Below, piece after piece: positions 8,185-16,659 of a stretch of DNA of 64,000 nt (position 1 is its first letter; each line of letters starts with the position of its first letter). The notes under the pieces were generated by a model. It made no database searches and was not told the DNA's origin. It worked only from the letters and a program-made list of their open reading frames with translations. Source of the stretch: Oribacterium sp. C9 (lineage in GTDB: Bacteria > Bacillota > Clostridia > Lachnospirales > Lachnospiraceae); the NCBI RefSeq assembly GCF_002007235.1, contig NZ_MUHW01000017.1, positions 31,334-95,333 of the forward strand. Direction: 5' to 3'. The position numbers were made by a program, and so were the translations under genes.

Positions 8185-10143
8185 TCACTGTACCAGATAA
8201 CAGTACAGCTCCACCGGATCACAGCAATCCCTCATTTTATCTATAGCCTCACGTGAGTCAGTCAGACTTATAAACTGCCTGTAAAATGCCTGCCATTTGC
8301 TGACCTCCGCCTCTGACTTCATCAGTATGTTAAGGAGAAACACAACATCCACCTTTTCATCGCCCCAGTCTATGGGCTCATCCAGGATCGCAACCACTAT
8401 CTTCGATTCATTGGTAAAACTCATGTCCCCATGAGGAATGGCCACATCCCCTCCGATGGCAGTATTGGCCGCCCGTTCTCTTTTGATTACAGAGGCATAA
8501 TACTCATGAGACACATATCCCTTATTTTCCAAAAGACTGCACATATCATAAAGAAGCTCATCCTTATTTTCATAATGTACATCTGTCATCATGAGATCAG
8601 GCTCGAACAGTCTGTGACAGACCGAACTGAAATGTGGTTTCTGCCAATGTCTCTTTGCCCTAATCTCCATAAGCTTTTCATGTATCTTTTCCCGATTCTT
8701 CTCATGGAAAGGATCCTTCAGCACCAGAATCCTCTCGTCTTTACTCTCCAATGGAACCAGCGAAATGACCAGCTCCGCAGAAGGATATTTACTTCTCAAA
8801 AACTGATGCACTGTAACATCCTCTATCTTGCCGATATCCATGGATGTATGAACTATCCTGTCGTGTATAAGTCTGGTAACAGAGCTGTTCTGATCTGTCA
8901 CAAGCACAGCTTCTGCAGGTCTCCGACTGCAATCGATGGCAGTCTGAATGTAGAGTGCTATGTAGCTCAGTTCATCATCACCTATGGAAAGAGAGAAGTA
9001 TTCTTCGAACAATGTTGACACAAGCCATGAAACCTTAAGGGTAGTGATAAAATTCTCTCTTATATAGGAATTGACCGTAGTGTCTACAGTCTGACCGTAC
9101 TTAAGACGGAAAATCAGCGCCCTTATGTGATTGAGAAGCCCTTCATAAAGTCTTTCATCCTGAGAAAGATCTGTGTTCAGAACATCCGACACGACTGTTA
9201 TGGTCCTGTTTACGAAATCCCGCAGTTTCTGGTCATATTCCCTCACCATATTTATGGGGTCTGCATTGGCAGAAGAAATGACCTTTGAACACAGGATCTG
9301 AATCGTCAGATATCTTATCTCCTCAGCTCGTGAAGTAAGTCCGAGATGGTCATTGACCTGACGAAAAACCTTTTCGGCAAAATTATACTCATTGTAACGA
9401 TTGACTTCCTCTTCGGAAAATGTCAGTTTGAGTTCATGCTTTTTACGGACATTTTCGAATGTCGCGATACATAGGTAGGTCAGGATCTCAGCGAAGCTTG
9501 ATTCCGTAAGGAGAAGGTTCCATTCATTCTCCACCCATATAAGGGCTTCACGTATAAGTCCAATGTTTATCTCCGGAAAAAAGAATCTGAGTTCTCTATC
9601 TATATCAGACGGCTCACATAGCTTACAGATATACTCTTTGAGCGCCTGTCTGTAATCAAGCTCTGTACATCTTATCTCCAGTCCCCTGTTTCGGACTGAA
9701 TTAAGTTCTATGTTGAATCCACTGAGCCACTTTCTGCACGCCTTTATCTCTCTCGCCACTGTTGGCGGACTCATATAAAGCTCATCCGAAATCTGATTTA
9801 TAGTGATGATATCTCTGTGTATTGACCTAAGGACAAGTCTTAATGTTTCAAGCATCCGCTCATTGCTGCAATCGTCGGAATCGTCCTTTTTCATATAAAT
9901 AAGGTCAAATGCCTTTCCTCTCTGTTCCTGATTTCCGCTTAATACTATTCCGATCTTTGGTCTCGCCACGAGCACCCCTGCATCGTTATCTCTAAGAATA
10001 TCGTTTGCATATGCAATTCGTTTCCTTATTGTCTTTTCGGAAACTCCTACATTTTCCGCTATCATAGAAGCCGTTGCAGATCCATGATTCAGTACCAGAC
10101 CTATGATCTGTAATGCATCCTTCCTTTCCTTAAATTCTTTCAT
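8185..10143 (-). CDS. PRD-domain transcriptional regulator with EIIB-like and EIIA domains (BglG/MtlR/LicR type)
   Basis: A 652-residue PTS-controlled regulator. The order is two N-terminal helix-turn-helix domains (residues 8-60 and about 95-150), two PRD domains (about 200-300 and 310-415), an EIIB-like domain (about 420-510) and a C-terminal EIIA-2 domain (about 515-652). The EIIA histidine is present in TAIGGDVAIPHGD. The EIIB-like domain has VLVTDQNSSV at the place of the usual Cys loop, so its phospho-cysteine seems lost. PRD2 keeps the first histidine (LLNHIRAL). It presumably activates the adjacent EIIA-EIIB-EIIC-aldolase operon according to PTS phosphorylation state; the target is inferred from position. 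Confidence 0.88.
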   Translation of the reverse strand: MKEFKERKDALQIIGLVLNHGSATASMIAENVGVSEKTIRKRIAYANDILRDNDAGVLVARPKIGIVLSGNQEQRGKAFDLIYMKKDDSDDCSNERMLETLRLVLRSIHRDIITINQISDELYMSPPTVAREIKACRKWLSGFNIELNSVRNRGLEIRCTELDYRQALKEYICKLCEPSDIDRELRFFFPEINIGLIREALIWVENEWNLLLTESSFAEILTYLCIATFENVRKKHELKLTFSEEEVNRYNEYNFAEKVFRQVNDHLGLTSRAEEIRYLTIQILCSKVISSANADPINMVREYDQKLRDFVNRTITVVSDVLNTDLSQDERLYEGLLNHIRALIFRLKYGQTVDTTVNSYIRENFITTLKVSWLVSTLFEEYFSLSIGDDELSYIALYIQTAIDCSRRPAEAVLVTDQNSSVTRLIHDRIVHTSMDIGKIEDVTVHQFLRSKYPSAELVISLVPLESKDERILVLKDPFHEKNREKIHEKLMEIRAKRHWQKPHFSSVCHRLFEPDLMMTDVHYENKDELLYDMCSLLENKGYVSHEYYASVIKRERAANTAIGGDVAIPHGDMSFTNESKIVVAILDEPIDWGDEKVDVVFLLNILMKSEAEVSKWQAFYRQFISLTDSREAIDKMRDCCDPVELYCYLVQ

Positions 10144-10159
10144 CCCCTTACCTCAATTA

Positions 10160-10178
10160 TACGAAACCGTCTTTCGTA
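10160..10178. promoter_or_regulatory. Inverted repeat upstream of the PRD regulator
   Basis: TACGAAA at 10160-10166 and TTTCGTA at 10172-10178 form a perfect 7-bp inverted repeat 17 bp before the regulator start codon. A second one, CTGAATA/TATTCAG, lies at 10200-10218. They may be autoregulatory operator sites; this is not proven. Confidence 0.35.
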
Positions 10179-10335
10179 AATTATCTCTCACACCATGTAC
10201 TGAATAGAATATATTCAGTCCCTTCACCAAAGTATTTATCTTGTTCTTTGGTGCAATCGCACAAACAGCACGCTTCGCATCTGATATATTTGTATATAAT
10301 ATACAACTCGCTCGCAGCTTATGTAAATAAAAAAA

Positions 10336-10368
10336 GAGGAATGTGGGAAAACCACATTCCTCAAAAAA
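10336..10368 (-). terminator. Terminator of the FMN/FAD reductase gene
   Basis: An 11-bp perfect stem (GAGGAATGTGG at 10336-10346 with CCACATTCCTC at 10352-10362) is flanked by A/T runs on both sides. On the minus strand it is followed by eight T residues, so it is a strong intrinsic terminator for the reductase that ends at 10383. Confidence 0.9.
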
Positions 10369-10382
10369 CTATATGTTATTTT

Positions 10383-12398
10383 TTATCCAACGTACTTTAC
10401 AGCGCTGTCGCCTGCGATCTGACCGAATACGATGATATCTGTTACTGCTGTACCACCAAGACGGTTTCCGCCGTGTACGCCTCCGGTAACCTCACCGGCT
10501 GCGAAAAGACCAGGAATTACATTGCCATCTGTGTTGATAACTTCTGTAGCTGTATTGATCTTAAGTCCGCCCATTGTGTGGTGGATACCAGGTGATACAA
10601 GGATAGCATAGTAAGGTGCCTTATCAAGGCTGTTCTCGTTAGAGAATGATGTACGTCCGAACTCAGGATCTGCCTTATCAGCCCAGATCTTTGCCCAGCC
10701 TTCCATTGTCTCCTTGAATGCATCCTCAGGAATGCCTATAGCCTTTGCAAGCTCTTCGTATGTCTCACCCTTTACGCCGTAACCAGCATCAAGATATCCC
10801 TGATATACAGCTGATCCATCGATCATTGTCTGATCAAGGATGAGGTATGCAACACCGTCTGTCTGCTCGATCTCAGCTGCAGAAACCTTATCTCTTGTAG
10901 AAACTTCGTCGTAGAATCTCTTTCCTTCCTTGTTTACAAGGATAGCACCATCACCACGAACACCCTCTGTGATAAGATGAGCATTTCCGTCCGGATCAGT
11001 ATGAACTGTAGGATGGATCTGAATCTGATCAAGATCTACTACATCAGCCTTTACATCATCAGCTGTTGCCATCTCGATACCCTGTCCCTTGGCACCGTCA
11101 GCATTTGTTGAAACAAATCCCTTGAGGTCAGGTCTGTACTTTACAACCATATCCTGGTTTCCGCCGAAACCACCTGTTGCAAGGATAACTGCCTTGGCAT
11201 TGACAGTAACTGTATTTCCTGTCTCACCCTCTGCAACTACACCAACTGCCTTACCATCTTCCATAAGGATCTTGTTAGCTGTTGTATTGTAGTAAACTTC
11301 GATTCCATCTCTGTCCTCTACGTTCTTTGTAAGTACAGGAACAATGTAAGCACCTACTGCCTTTGTCTTGCCCTTATCGTCTACAGGACGATGAATACGC
11401 TTAACTGAAGCACCGCCGGCTGCACCAACTGATGGAAGATCTGCGCCGTGCTCCTTGAGCCATGTGATAGCACCTGCTGAACCGTTTGTAAGTGTTGAAA
11501 CAAGTTCAGGATCATTGATTCCGTGACCACCAATGATAGTATCAAGAGCCATAAGCTCTGCTGAATCAAAGTATCCATCAGGTGAAGCCTTGTAAGCATC
11601 CCACTGCTGCTGTACTGTTGCAGCAAGCTTTGTGATGGTCTCGTTATCGGCCCACTTCTCCTTAGCTGTCTTCAGTGTCTTCTCTACACCGTCAGCCTCT
11701 GTGAACTCATTTGACTTCTGCTCCTCAGTTCCGGCAGCATTAAGTCCACCTGTTGAACGAACAGTATTTCCACCGCCCATAGGCTGTGACTCAAGGATAA
11801 CTACTGACTTGCCTGCATCAGCTGCTGTAATGGCTGCTGTCATACCGGCACCACCCATACCTACAACAACGATATCTGTATCGATAGACATATCCTCTGC
11901 CTGTGCTGCGGCTGCCTCAACTTCTACAGACTCGAGATCCTCAGGCTTAAGGCCTGCCTCAGCAAGAGCTGCTGTAGCTGCCTCTACGATAGCCTTTGAT
12001 GTAATAGTTGCACCTGAAATCGCATCAACCTGAATTGTATTTCCTGCGATCATCTTTGCAGGGAACTCTTCGATAGCCTTGCTACCGATACCAGGTGTCT
12101 CTCCTGCACCTTCGATCTGAACATCTGCGATCTTTCCGGCATCAAGTGTAAGTGTAACCTTAACCGGGTTAGTAGCACCGCCCTGTCCTACTGCTTCTCC
12201 TGAGAATGTTCCTGAAACTCCACCCTCTGCCGGCTTTTCAGCAGCTGCTGTTGTCTCAGTTGCTGCAGCCTCTGTAGCTGCGGCTGTTGTTGTTGCTGGT
12301 GTGTTAGTATTTGATCCGCAACCTGCAAGTGCCGCTGCAGTCATAGTACCTACTAACACAACGGAAGTTACTTTTCTTCCAATGTTGGTCTTTTTCAT
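10383..12398 (-). CDS. Lipoprotein FMN-bind/FAD fumarate reductase-like flavoprotein
   Basis: A 671-residue extracytoplasmic reductase. A lipoprotein signal ends at ALAGC (Cys27), followed by an Ala/Thr-rich linker. Residues about 65-145 form an FMN_bind domain with the flavinylation motif DAISGATITS, where Thr131 is the expected site of covalent FMN attachment by ApbE. From about 172 the FAD_binding_2 domain starts (VVVGMGGAGM). The catalytic region has GIHHTMGGL and the C-terminal GNRLGG. This is the architecture of flavinylated fumarate/urocanate-type reductases that accept electrons at the outer membrane face. The acceptor is unknown. It is divergent from an RpiR regulator with an operator between them. 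Confidence 0.9.
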   Translation of the reverse strand: MKKTNIGRKVTSVVLVGTMTAAALAGCGSNTNTPATTTAAATEAAATETTAAAEKPAEGGVSGTFSGEAVGQGGATNPVKVTLTLDAGKIADVQIEGAGETPGIGSKAIEEFPAKMIAGNTIQVDAISGATITSKAIVEAATAALAEAGLKPEDLESVEVEAAAAQAEDMSIDTDIVVVGMGGAGMTAAITAADAGKSVVILESQPMGGGNTVRSTGGLNAAGTEEQKSNEFTEADGVEKTLKTAKEKWADNETITKLAATVQQQWDAYKASPDGYFDSAELMALDTIIGGHGINDPELVSTLTNGSAGAITWLKEHGADLPSVGAAGGASVKRIHRPVDDKGKTKAVGAYIVPVLTKNVEDRDGIEVYYNTTANKILMEDGKAVGVVAEGETGNTVTVNAKAVILATGGFGGNQDMVVKYRPDLKGFVSTNADGAKGQGIEMATADDVKADVVDLDQIQIHPTVHTDPDGNAHLITEGVRGDGAILVNKEGKRFYDEVSTRDKVSAAEIEQTDGVAYLILDQTMIDGSAVYQGYLDAGYGVKGETYEELAKAIGIPEDAFKETMEGWAKIWADKADPEFGRTSFSNENSLDKAPYYAILVSPGIHHTMGGLKINTATEVINTDGNVIPGLFAAGEVTGGVHGGNRLGGTAVTDIIVFGQIAGDSAVKYVG

Positions 12399-12420
12399 AC
12401 TTTTTTTCCTCTCATCGACT

Positions 12421-12446
12421 ATTGTTAGACAATTTTGTCAAACAAT
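12421..12446. promoter_or_regulatory. Probable RpiR operator between divergent genes
   Basis: The arms ATTGTTAGACAA (12421-12432) and TTGTCAAACAAT (12435-12446) form an inverted repeat that matches at 11 of 12 positions. It lies 23 bp before the reductase start and about 107 bp before the RpiR gene start, so it could control both divergent promoters. Confidence 0.6.
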
Positions 12447-12552
12447 TATGATTGCATGTGAGAATATTATCATCGAGATGTAGATATTGCAATGCTTTTT
12501 TGTTATATTATTCACGACTTTAGTGTTTATTAATAATTGCAGAGGTTTCATT

Positions 12553-13299
12553 ATGAATATTATAGAAACTTTGGATCATTTTAAGAATTCATATACTACA
12601 AATGAGCGCAAATTGTATCATCTCATATCTGAAGATCCTGATTTGGTGCATAACTATACCATCACTCAGATCGCCAGTCTCGCCGGAGTATCCACCTCTG
12701 CCATGCTTCGTTTTTGTAAAAGGCTTGGATTTAACGGTTATAAAGAATTTAAATTTGAAGTAGAAACATGGCTTCGTTCAAAGAATCTGAACTCGGTTTC
12801 GGATGATCCTATTTCAAAAATTGCCAATGCTTATTCCGATGCAGTCCTTTCCATACCCGGTTCTTGTGATAACTCCCTGAAAAAGCTTGCTGATGATATC
12901 AACTCATCCGACAAGGTCTTCGCACTGGGACGTTACAGAAACAAAGTTGTATGTGAAAAGCTTGCCATGAATATGACGAATCTGGGCATCACATGCATGA
13001 CTGCATCAGATCTTCTTACTTATGAACATTATGAAAAAATTATAGATAAAAATTCTACTGTAATTGTCTTTAGTGTACTGCATGATATGAAATCATATCA
13101 GTCCATAATTACTGATATTTCACAGTTAACTGACAAATTCTGGCTTATTACAACTACCGCTAAAAAAACAACGAATCTTGGTTTTTCACATGTCATTTCT
13201 TTATCACCAACGCAAAGTGGTATTATTTCACTTGATCAACAGGCTCTATTGATCATCCTTATCGAGATGCTTACCTATATTTTGAGGCAGGAAAATTGA
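12553..13299 (+). CDS. RpiR-family transcriptional regulator (HTH + SIS domain)
   Basis: A 248-residue RpiR/MurR-type regulator. Residues 1-77 form the HTH_6 domain (YTITQIASLAGVSTSAMLRF is the helix-turn-helix). Residues about 100-240 form a SIS domain that usually binds a phosphosugar. The start at 12553 is chosen because AGAGG lies upstream and the homology begins MNIIETLDHFK; a longer in-frame ORF upstream has no support. It is divergent from the lipoprotein reductase and probably controls it through the inverted repeat at 12421-12446. The effector is unknown. Confidence 0.88.
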   Translation: MNIIETLDHFKNSYTTNERKLYHLISEDPDLVHNYTITQIASLAGVSTSAMLRFCKRLGFNGYKEFKFEVETWLRSKNLNSVSDDPISKIANAYSDAVLSIPGSCDNSLKKLADDINSSDKVFALGRYRNKVVCEKLAMNMTNLGITCMTASDLLTYEHYEKIIDKNSTVIVFSVLHDMKSYQSIITDISQLTDKFWLITTTAKKTTNLGFSHVISLSPTQSGIISLDQQALLIILIEMLTYILRQEN

Positions 13300-14404
13300 T
13301 TTTTTGTCTTTATTTATTCATATCTCAATTTCAATACACTACTCTTCCATTCAAAACAAAAAACAGGATGTGAACTGAGTTCACATCCTGTCGAAGGGTA
13401 TTTTATAATTCAAATCAGATCTTAGATAGAGCTTCACTCATCATTCACACATCTATATTTGAGTACTTTACGAATCAACCTTTACATTTAAACTATATTA
13501 TATTCTTTCAGGAGATAATATTTACGGTAATTCCGAATATTGAAGGGGATACAAGGAAACCAATTACTTAGTACAAACTCCCTGGCATGAAGAATGTACT
13601 AATTATATAGTTTATATGTACGAAAGCTTTCACTTTCAGCGAGTAGTATACTGGCAAATACTATTTGTTTCTTCTATATATATCTCAAATTGTGTGATGA
13701 TGAGTATACAAGCAATATCACTCTATGACACAGCTACGCATCAGGAATCTTCTCCCGATAAAATTATTCTCATAATTAACATCAGATGCCTGATTTGATC
13801 CACATCGATGTACGAGCTAATGTCACCGACTACGAACTTTCACGTAGTCCTCAATATATGTCAATTACCTGTTTTCGATTTTAATTCTATAAGTAAGGAG
13901 TGAATGGCTTCTCCCATCTGAACAGGTAATTACAAGTCAATTATTCAATAATGAATTTTCTGTAATCATCATTCCATCTGTATTCATTTTCAAAACGCAC
14001 ACATCTGGTGAAATTATTTATAAATTCAATCAGTGCTCTCATTTATGACTCCTTTCATAAACAACTTTTTAAAAGTTTCAACGAGCTGATCACTTCCCTG
14101 TGACGGTGGTGAACTCTATCACGCATTGACCTCATGTGTCAATAACGTTTTTAAATTTGTACAATTTTTGATTTTTAAATTGTGCAAATCTTACAAAACG
14201 ATAAAATATCCCTTTTTTTCTCTCGTATAATCTTTATTTAGTCGCATTTAATATTTACAATATAAATAGTTATTACTTTTTTATGACATTTCTTTCTTTT
14301 TTTATACTTTTAATATTGTTTTAACTTTTAACTTATATGTGTATAATTTAACGTCGAATCAAATCTTAAATAATCAATCTGAAATCTAAATGGGGGAGGA
14401 CAAT
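13300..14404. other. AT-rich gene-free stretch with several inverted repeats
   Basis: No credible gene is seen in these 1.1 kb; the longest open frame (13616-13798) has no ribosome binding site and no family resemblance. The stretch holds hairpins: a 14-bp-arm palindrome at 13363-13391, GACTACG/CGTAGTC at 13828-13849, and AATTACCTGTT (13863-13873) with AACAGGTAATT (13921-13931) enclosing a 47-nt loop. The last two lie next to each other and could belong to a small structured RNA. The stretch from about 14140 to 14360 is very AT-rich and leads into the replication and partition genes. Confidence 0.5.
13363..13391. repeat. Palindrome copy 1 (shared 19-bp core)
   Basis: A perfect palindrome with 14-bp arms around one central base. 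Its 19-bp core ATGTGAACTGAGTTCACAT (13368-13386) recurs exactly at 15073-15091. On the minus strand it is followed by a T-run, so this copy could also act as a terminator in that direction, although no minus-strand gene is seen upstream. Confidence 0.75.
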
Positions 14405-14620
14405 ATGGACATTATTATCATGAATTTTATTCTTGTAACTGCAATCGTCATTCTTGGTTATTATATTCTTGATGCTGTTGTTTCACTTTTTATGTTCCGT
14501 TCCTCTTCTAATAAGAGGAACAGACGTAAAATTTCCAAAAACAGATCTTTTGATCTTATCAATGTTGAAAACAATGATATCAATAAACAGCGCACCATGA
14601 ATCGTTGTGTTAATTCCTAG
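14405..14620 (+). CDS. Small single-pass membrane protein
   Basis: A 71-residue protein with one strong membrane helix (about residues 5-30) followed by a basic segment (SSNKRNRRKISKNR) and a polar tail. The start at 14405 is preceded by GGGGGAGGA; an upstream in-frame ATG at 14390 overlaps that site and is less likely. The family is not recognised. It stands alone at the upstream edge of the partition/replication module, with a hairpin after it, and could be a membrane anchor, a toxin-like peptide, or unrelated. Confidence 0.6.
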   Translation: MDIIIMNFILVTAIVILGYYILDAVVSLFMFRSSSNKRNRRKISKNRSFDLINVENNDINKQRTMNRCVNS

Positions 14621-14675
14621 TATCTTATTTTTAATTCGAACCTCTGACTATAACTATTAGTCTTCTTTTTCCTTT

Positions 14676-14700
14676 AGCGTGGTAATCCAAATACCACGCT
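14676..14700 (+). terminator. Hairpin after the small membrane protein gene
   Basis: AGCGTGGTA (14676-14684) pairs perfectly with TACCACGCT (14692-14700). There is no T-run on the plus strand; the T-rich sequence lies on the 5' side. It may end the small gene's transcript weakly or act as a terminator on the minus strand. Confidence 0.4.
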
Positions 14701-14731
14701 ATTTACAATGTCGATTCACCAGCATTTAAAA

Positions 14732-14746
14732 TTGAACCCGGTTCAA
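14732..14746. repeat. GAAC-N3-GTTC palindrome
   Basis: TTGAACCCGGTTCAA is a perfect palindrome with 7-bp arms around one base. Its GAAC-N3-GTTC core has the same spacing as the palindromes at 13363 and 15070, which suggests one binding protein. Confidence 0.5.
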
Positions 14747-14777
14747 ATTCACTTTGTCTTAGCAGATTCATCAATGA

Positions 14778-15005
14778 TGTTTCACGGAATCCTGAAAAAT
14801 GTTTCACAGCCTAAGAAACCACATCATATAGTTGCTCATTTGCTCCCATAGCACTACATATTCCAATTTTATTTTTTCATTTGTTTGCCATCAGGAATGT
14901 TTCACGCCTCCTGACCATGCTATTTTACGCAAAATTTTTATTTAATTTATGTATATTTTAGATTTAACAAATGAAGTTATAAACTTGCTCCGTGACATGT
15001 TACAC
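14778..15005. promoter_or_regulatory. Cluster of parS-like half-sites (candidate centromere)
   Basis: The octamer TGTTTCAC, which is one half of the classical parS palindrome, occurs at 14778, 14800 and 14898, and a variant TGTTACAC at 14998. All are in the same orientation. Their spacings are 22, 98 and 100 bp. The cluster is 0.8 kb upstream of parA/parB. No full parS palindrome is present. That ParB binds here is inference. Confidence 0.45.
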
Positions 15006-15069
15006 AGAAACCTGTCATATTACATCAGATCTTCGCAAGACAAACTAAATGGGCTGAGTATTCCGGATG

Positions 15070-15094
15070 AAAATGTGAACTGAGTTCACATTTT
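15070..15094. repeat. Palindrome copy 2 (shared 19-bp core)
   Basis: A perfect palindrome with 12-bp arms around one base; its core ATGTGAACTGAGTTCACAT (15073-15091) is identical to that at 13368-13386, 1705 bp away. It is followed at once by another 15-bp palindrome (15099-15113). Confidence 0.75.
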
Positions 15095-15373
15095 TCAAAT
15101 CAAACAGTTTGATGTTAGTTTATATCAATATTCAAACAGAAAAAATTCAATGAAATTAATAAAGAATTTAAATGACATCAAATTTATTTAAAACGAAAAC
15201 TTGATATAATTTATTAGATATCAATACAACAGATTAACTTTACTTAAGGATGGGTTGGCTAATTTAGAATGATTTTTAATATAGAAAAGATATTATAGAT
15301 TTAGGAATTAAATAAAAGAAAAAATAAAAACAATAAAGTGATAACCATAAAAAAAATCAGGAGGATAAAAATA

Positions 15374-15691
15374 ATGGAGACATTGAAAAGAAATTTTACA
15401 TCAGGAGATATCGTAAAGCATTTTAAAAGAGAAACTGTAGATCGAAACAGCTCAACATATCTGTATAAAATAATAGGCGTAGCAACTCATACAGAAACCA
15501 GAGAACCTATGATGGTATATCAGGCTTTATACGGAGACTGTCAGATATACGTACGTCCTTATGAAATGTTCATGGAGAAGGTCGATACCAAAAAATATCC
15601 TGATATAAAGCAGTTATACCGATTTGAAAAAATAAAGTTATCAGAGAAAGAAAAAGAAAATATAAACATTACATACGGTATTGATCTGTAA
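15374..15691 (+). CDS. DUF1653 family protein
   Basis: A 105-residue protein of the DUF1653 family. The family signature is visible: GDIVKHFKRE, YKIIGVATHTET, MVYQALYGD, and VRPYEMFMEKV. Such small proteins are common in bacteria and have no established function. The start at 15374 follows AGGAGG. The gene lies 105 bp upstream of parA on the same strand, which may link its expression with the partition genes, but the association may be chance. Confidence 0.8.
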   Translation: METLKRNFTSGDIVKHFKRETVDRNSSTYLYKIIGVATHTETREPMMVYQALYGDCQIYVRPYEMFMEKVDTKKYPDIKQLYRFEKIKLSEKEKENINITYGIDL

Positions 15692-15796
15692 TTTGTACTA
15701 ACTAATAAAATCAGTATAAAAATATTTCATTTACGCAAAAAATGATGTACAATAATTAATATCTATTGTTTTATCGAACATTTGTACGGAGGAATC

Positions 15797-16627
15797 ATGA
15801 GTATTTTATGCGCATTCAATAAAAAAGGTGGTGTTGGAAAAACAACAAGCTGCGTAGAACTTGCATGTATACCAACATTAGTAGGAAAAAGATCTTTGAT
15901 AGTTGATATGGACTGTCAGGGTAATTCCAGTCAGGTATATAGAGCATTTGATGAAGAAAAGCCGGATATCACTGATCTCCTGTTTGGTGATACCTCTATT
16001 GATGATGTACTTGTGCATTCGGAATTTGGTGTAGATGTTCTTCCAAACAATAAGCATGTCAAAAGACCTGATCAGTATTTTTACAGTAACGGATATCAGG
16101 AAAGAGATCTTTACAGATTAAAGGATGTTCTCGATAAACTAAAATCAAATTACGATACGATCATCATAGATAACAACCCTGCAGCGGACAGTTTTTCAGA
16201 TATGTCTCTGATCGCATCAGATTATGTACTCATACCTGTAGACTCAGCAAACTTTTCATACGATGGTATCTCTGATGTAATTGAAGATTACTACAGAATA
16301 CAATCCGACTATAACAGTGAATTACAGATCATAGGTGTATTACTTGCACATGTAAAAGCAAGAACTACCCTCGTTAGACAGAAATATTCCGCATACGATT
16401 CCATGTTTCAGAATATAGCACTGAAATCAGTAATCAGAGATGATAACAATATCGCAGAGTCCTTATCCAGATATATGCCTATCTACTTCTACGATAAGAA
16501 GACCAATGCAGGAACAGACTATATCAATGTAGCTCAGCAGCTGTCACTCATAGATCTGGATGATTATAAAAAACTGATACGTGAGTATTCCAATACTAAA
16601 ACTCGCTTCGAAATGGAACAGAGATAA
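15797..16627 (+). CDS. parA: ParA-family partition ATPase
   Basis: A 276-residue deviant Walker A ATPase. The P-loop KKGGVGKTT starts at residue 9; the Walker A' segment is SLIVDMDCQGNSS; a Walker B-like TIIIDNNPA follows. It is a short ParA without an N-terminal helix-turn-helix, so it is unlikely to repress its own promoter directly. It should drive segregation of this replicon with ParB. The start at 15797 follows ACGGAGGA. It is 32 bp upstream of parB. Confidence 0.92.
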   Translation: MSILCAFNKKGGVGKTTSCVELACIPTLVGKRSLIVDMDCQGNSSQVYRAFDEEKPDITDLLFGDTSIDDVLVHSEFGVDVLPNNKHVKRPDQYFYSNGYQERDLYRLKDVLDKLKSNYDTIIIDNNPAADSFSDMSLIASDYVLIPVDSANFSYDGISDVIEDYYRIQSDYNSELQIIGVLLAHVKARTTLVRQKYSAYDSMFQNIALKSVIRDDNNIAESLSRYMPIYFYDKKTNAGTDYINVAQQLSLIDLDDYKKLIREYSNTKTRFEMEQR

Positions 16628-16659
16628 ACATTATATAATTAAAACACAGGGAGATAAAA

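Larger units (their letters stand above)
14621..15373. other. Gene-free region upstream of the partition genes
   Basis: No gene is seen in these 750 bp. The region contains the hairpin at 14676-14700, the palindromes at 14732-14746, 15070-15094 and 15099-15113 (ATCAAACAGTTTGAT), and four half-parS-like octamers. It becomes AT-rich before the DUF1653 gene. The density of palindromes is much higher than elsewhere in the window and suggests a centromere or a control region. Confidence 0.5.

Noticed and set aside
13616..13798. 60-codon open frame in the gene-free stretch
   Set aside because: It has no ribosome binding site, no family resemblance, and odd residue content; it is in an AT-rich region where such frames arise by chance.
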